NCBI RefSeq assembly: GCF_900156495.1
Contig: NZ_FTNT01000002.1
Coordinates: forward strand, 1 to 64,000
DNA: 64,000 bases
Reading direction: 5' to 3'
Origin: Williamsia sterculiae
GTDB lineage: Bacteria > Actinomycetota > Actinomycetes > Mycobacteriales > Mycobacteriaceae
Numbering within the stretch: position 1 is the first letter of the stretch; the number at the start of each line of letters is the position of its first letter. Both the position numbers and the translations under genes were made by a program. This document shows, one piece after another, positions 62,949 to 64,000 of the stretch. The notes under the pieces were generated by a model. The model saw nothing but the letters and a program-made list of their open reading frames with translations. It was not told the DNA's origin and ran no database searches.

Positions 62949-64000
62949 TCACTCGGCCTCCATGTGCGGGTACGACGACGACGTCGGCGGGTCGAACGTC
63001 TCCTTGACGGTGCGGGGGGAGGTCCAGCGCAGCAGGTTCACCGGGGAGCCTGCCTTGTCGTTGGTCCCCGAGGCACGGGCTCCGCCGAACGGTTGCTGAC
63101 CGACCACCGCGCCGGTCGGTTTGTCGTTGATGTAGAAGTTGCCCGCCGCATTGCGGAGCGCGGTGTTGGCCCGACGGACGGCGGCGATGTCGTCGGCGAT
63201 GATCGACCCGGTCAGCGCATAGGTGGCGGTCGAGTCCACGAGCGCCAGCATCTCCTCGAAGTCGTCGTCAGGATAGATGTAGACCGAGAGGATCGGACCG
63301 AAGTACTCGGTGGAGAACGCCTCGTCGTGAGGATCGTCGGAGAGCAACACCGTCGGACGGACGAAGAACCCGTCCCGGTCGTCGTACTCGCCGCCGGCCG
63401 CGACCGTCAGCGACGACACGGACTTGCCGCGTTCGATGGCGGCGGCATTCTTGTCGAAGGAGCGACGATCGATCACCGCGCCGCCGAAGTTGGAGAGGTC
63501 CCGTACGTCGCCGTACGTCAGCTCCGATGCCTCGGTGAGGAAGTCGTCACCCATCTTCTCCCACACCGAACGCGGGATGTACGCGCGCGATGCCGCCGAA
63601 CACTTCTGGCCCTGATACTCGAAGGCCCCCCTGATCAGTGCCGTGCGCAGGACGTCGGGATCGGCGGACGAGTGGGCGATCACGAAGTCCTTGCCACCGG
63701 TCTCGCCGACGAGTCGCGGGTAGGTGCGGTACCGGTCGATGTTGTCGCCGACCTGTCGCCAGAGGCGATGGAACGTCGCGGTCGAGCCGGTGAAGTGGAT
63801 GCCGGCCAGATGCGGGTCGGCGAGAGCGACGTCGGACACCGCGATGCCGTCTCCGGTCACCAGGTTGATCACACCGTCCGGCAATCCCGCGGCTTCCAAC
63901 AGTTGCATGGTCTGGAAGGCGGCGTAGGTCTGGGTGGGTGACGGTTTCCAGATCACGGTGTTACCCATGAGCATCGGCGCGGTGGGTAGATTGCCCGCGA
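62949..64000 (-). CDS. pruA: 1-pyrroline-5-carboxylate dehydrogenase, 3' part (N-terminus outside window)
   Basis: The last 350 codons of an aldehyde dehydrogenase that oxidises P5C (glutamate semialdehyde) to glutamate. The reading frame is open at the window edge (AGNLPTAPMLMGNTVIWKPS), so the start lies upstream. Catalytic Cys is in GQKCSAASRAYIP, the GETGGKD segment carries the general-base Glu region, EYFGPILSVY binds NAD, and GGARASGTNDKAG lies near the end. It is followed by the proline dehydrogenase gene. Confidence 0.93.
   Translation of the reverse strand, partial: AGNLPTAPMLMGNTVIWKPSPTQTYAAFQTMQLLEAAGLPDGVINLVTGDGIAVSDVALADPHLAGIHFTGSTATFHRLWRQVGDNIDRYRTYPRLVGETGGKDFVIAHSSADPDVLRTALIRGAFEYQGQKCSAASRAYIPRSVWEKMGDDFLTEASELTYGDVRDLSNFGGAVIDRRSFDKNAAAIERGKSVSSLTVAAGGEYDDRDGFFVRPTVLLSDDPHDEAFSTEYFGPILSVYIYPDDDFEEMLALVDSTATYALTGSIIADDIAAVRRANTALRNAAGNFYINDKPTGAVVGQQPFGGARASGTNDKAGSPVNLLRWTSPRTVKETFDPPTSSSYPHMEAE

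Overview
The window is GC-rich, densely packed actinobacterial chromosome. MmpS/MmpL, a PrrA/PrrB two-component pair, WhiB7, an EchA6-like crotonase, AccD3, an MT0933-type antitoxin and many GTG/TTG starts point to a mycolic-acid-containing member of the Mycobacteriales. Gordonia, Williamsia or a close relative fits best; the genus is inference. Several genes (gltA, prrB-prrA, accD3, echA6, an Rv0906-like metallohydrolase, Rv0909/Rv0910-like genes) match, from memory, genes clustered around Rv0896-Rv0910 of Mycobacterium tuberculosis. Here that set is spread over about 57 kb and interleaved with accessory genes.

Layout. 0-5.5 kb: a transposase-like fragment at the edge, 5-oxoprolinase subunits pxpB-pxpC, a divergent aldose epimerase-sugar kinase pair, citrate synthase and an FKBP. 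5.5-11.9 kb: a TetR regulator, an mmpS-mmpL exporter and prrA-prrB with a 22-codon leader ORF. 11.9-21.4 kb: photolyase, NRAMP metal transporter, an NMT1/SsuABC-type ABC importer (four genes), and an XRE regulator-membrane protein-ABC-2 exporter operon. 21.4-28.8 kb: flavin monooxygenase, echA6, an NCS1-type permease, a frameshifted SOS-boxed DUF222/HNH gene, exonuclease III and an XdhC-like protein. 28.9-33 kb: a MarR regulator, a cytosolic triple-beta-sandwich protein, and an MFS exporter carrying the same three-repeat module at its C-terminus. 33-36.6 kb: accD3, NUDIX, whiB7, a C39-like protein and TetR. 36.7-41.5 kb: SDR, acyl-CoA dehydrogenase, phosphotransferase, Zn-alcohol dehydrogenase and thioesterase, a likely alcohol or fatty-acid degradation set. 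41.5-50.2 kb: cstA with its YbdD partner, patatin, aldo/keto reductases, SDR and a cation-efflux protein. 50.3-53.5 kb: a compact phosphonate-catabolism cluster (PhnX-like HAD, FAD oxidase, PhnZ-like HD oxygenase, GntR regulator) around two near-identical TTGGTNTAGACCAA operators. 53.5-62 kb: macrodomain protein, Tat-exported metallophosphatase, nitroreductase, metallo-beta-lactamase-fold hydrolase, antitoxin, lipase lipoprotein, SRPBCC protein and a membrane-anchored VWA protein. 62-64 kb: proline dehydrogenase and the cut-off P5C dehydrogenase gene.

Regulation visible in sequence: most operons use 4-nt ATGA/GTGA stop-start overlaps. Many first genes have a TANNNT-like hexamer only 4-8 nt before the start codon, which suggests leaderless transcripts. 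Palindromes lie in the promoter regions of most local regulators. The two most interesting systems are the phosphonate cluster with its paired operators and the MarR/repeat-protein/MFS-repeat fusion operon. No rRNA, tRNA or CRISPR array was seen.
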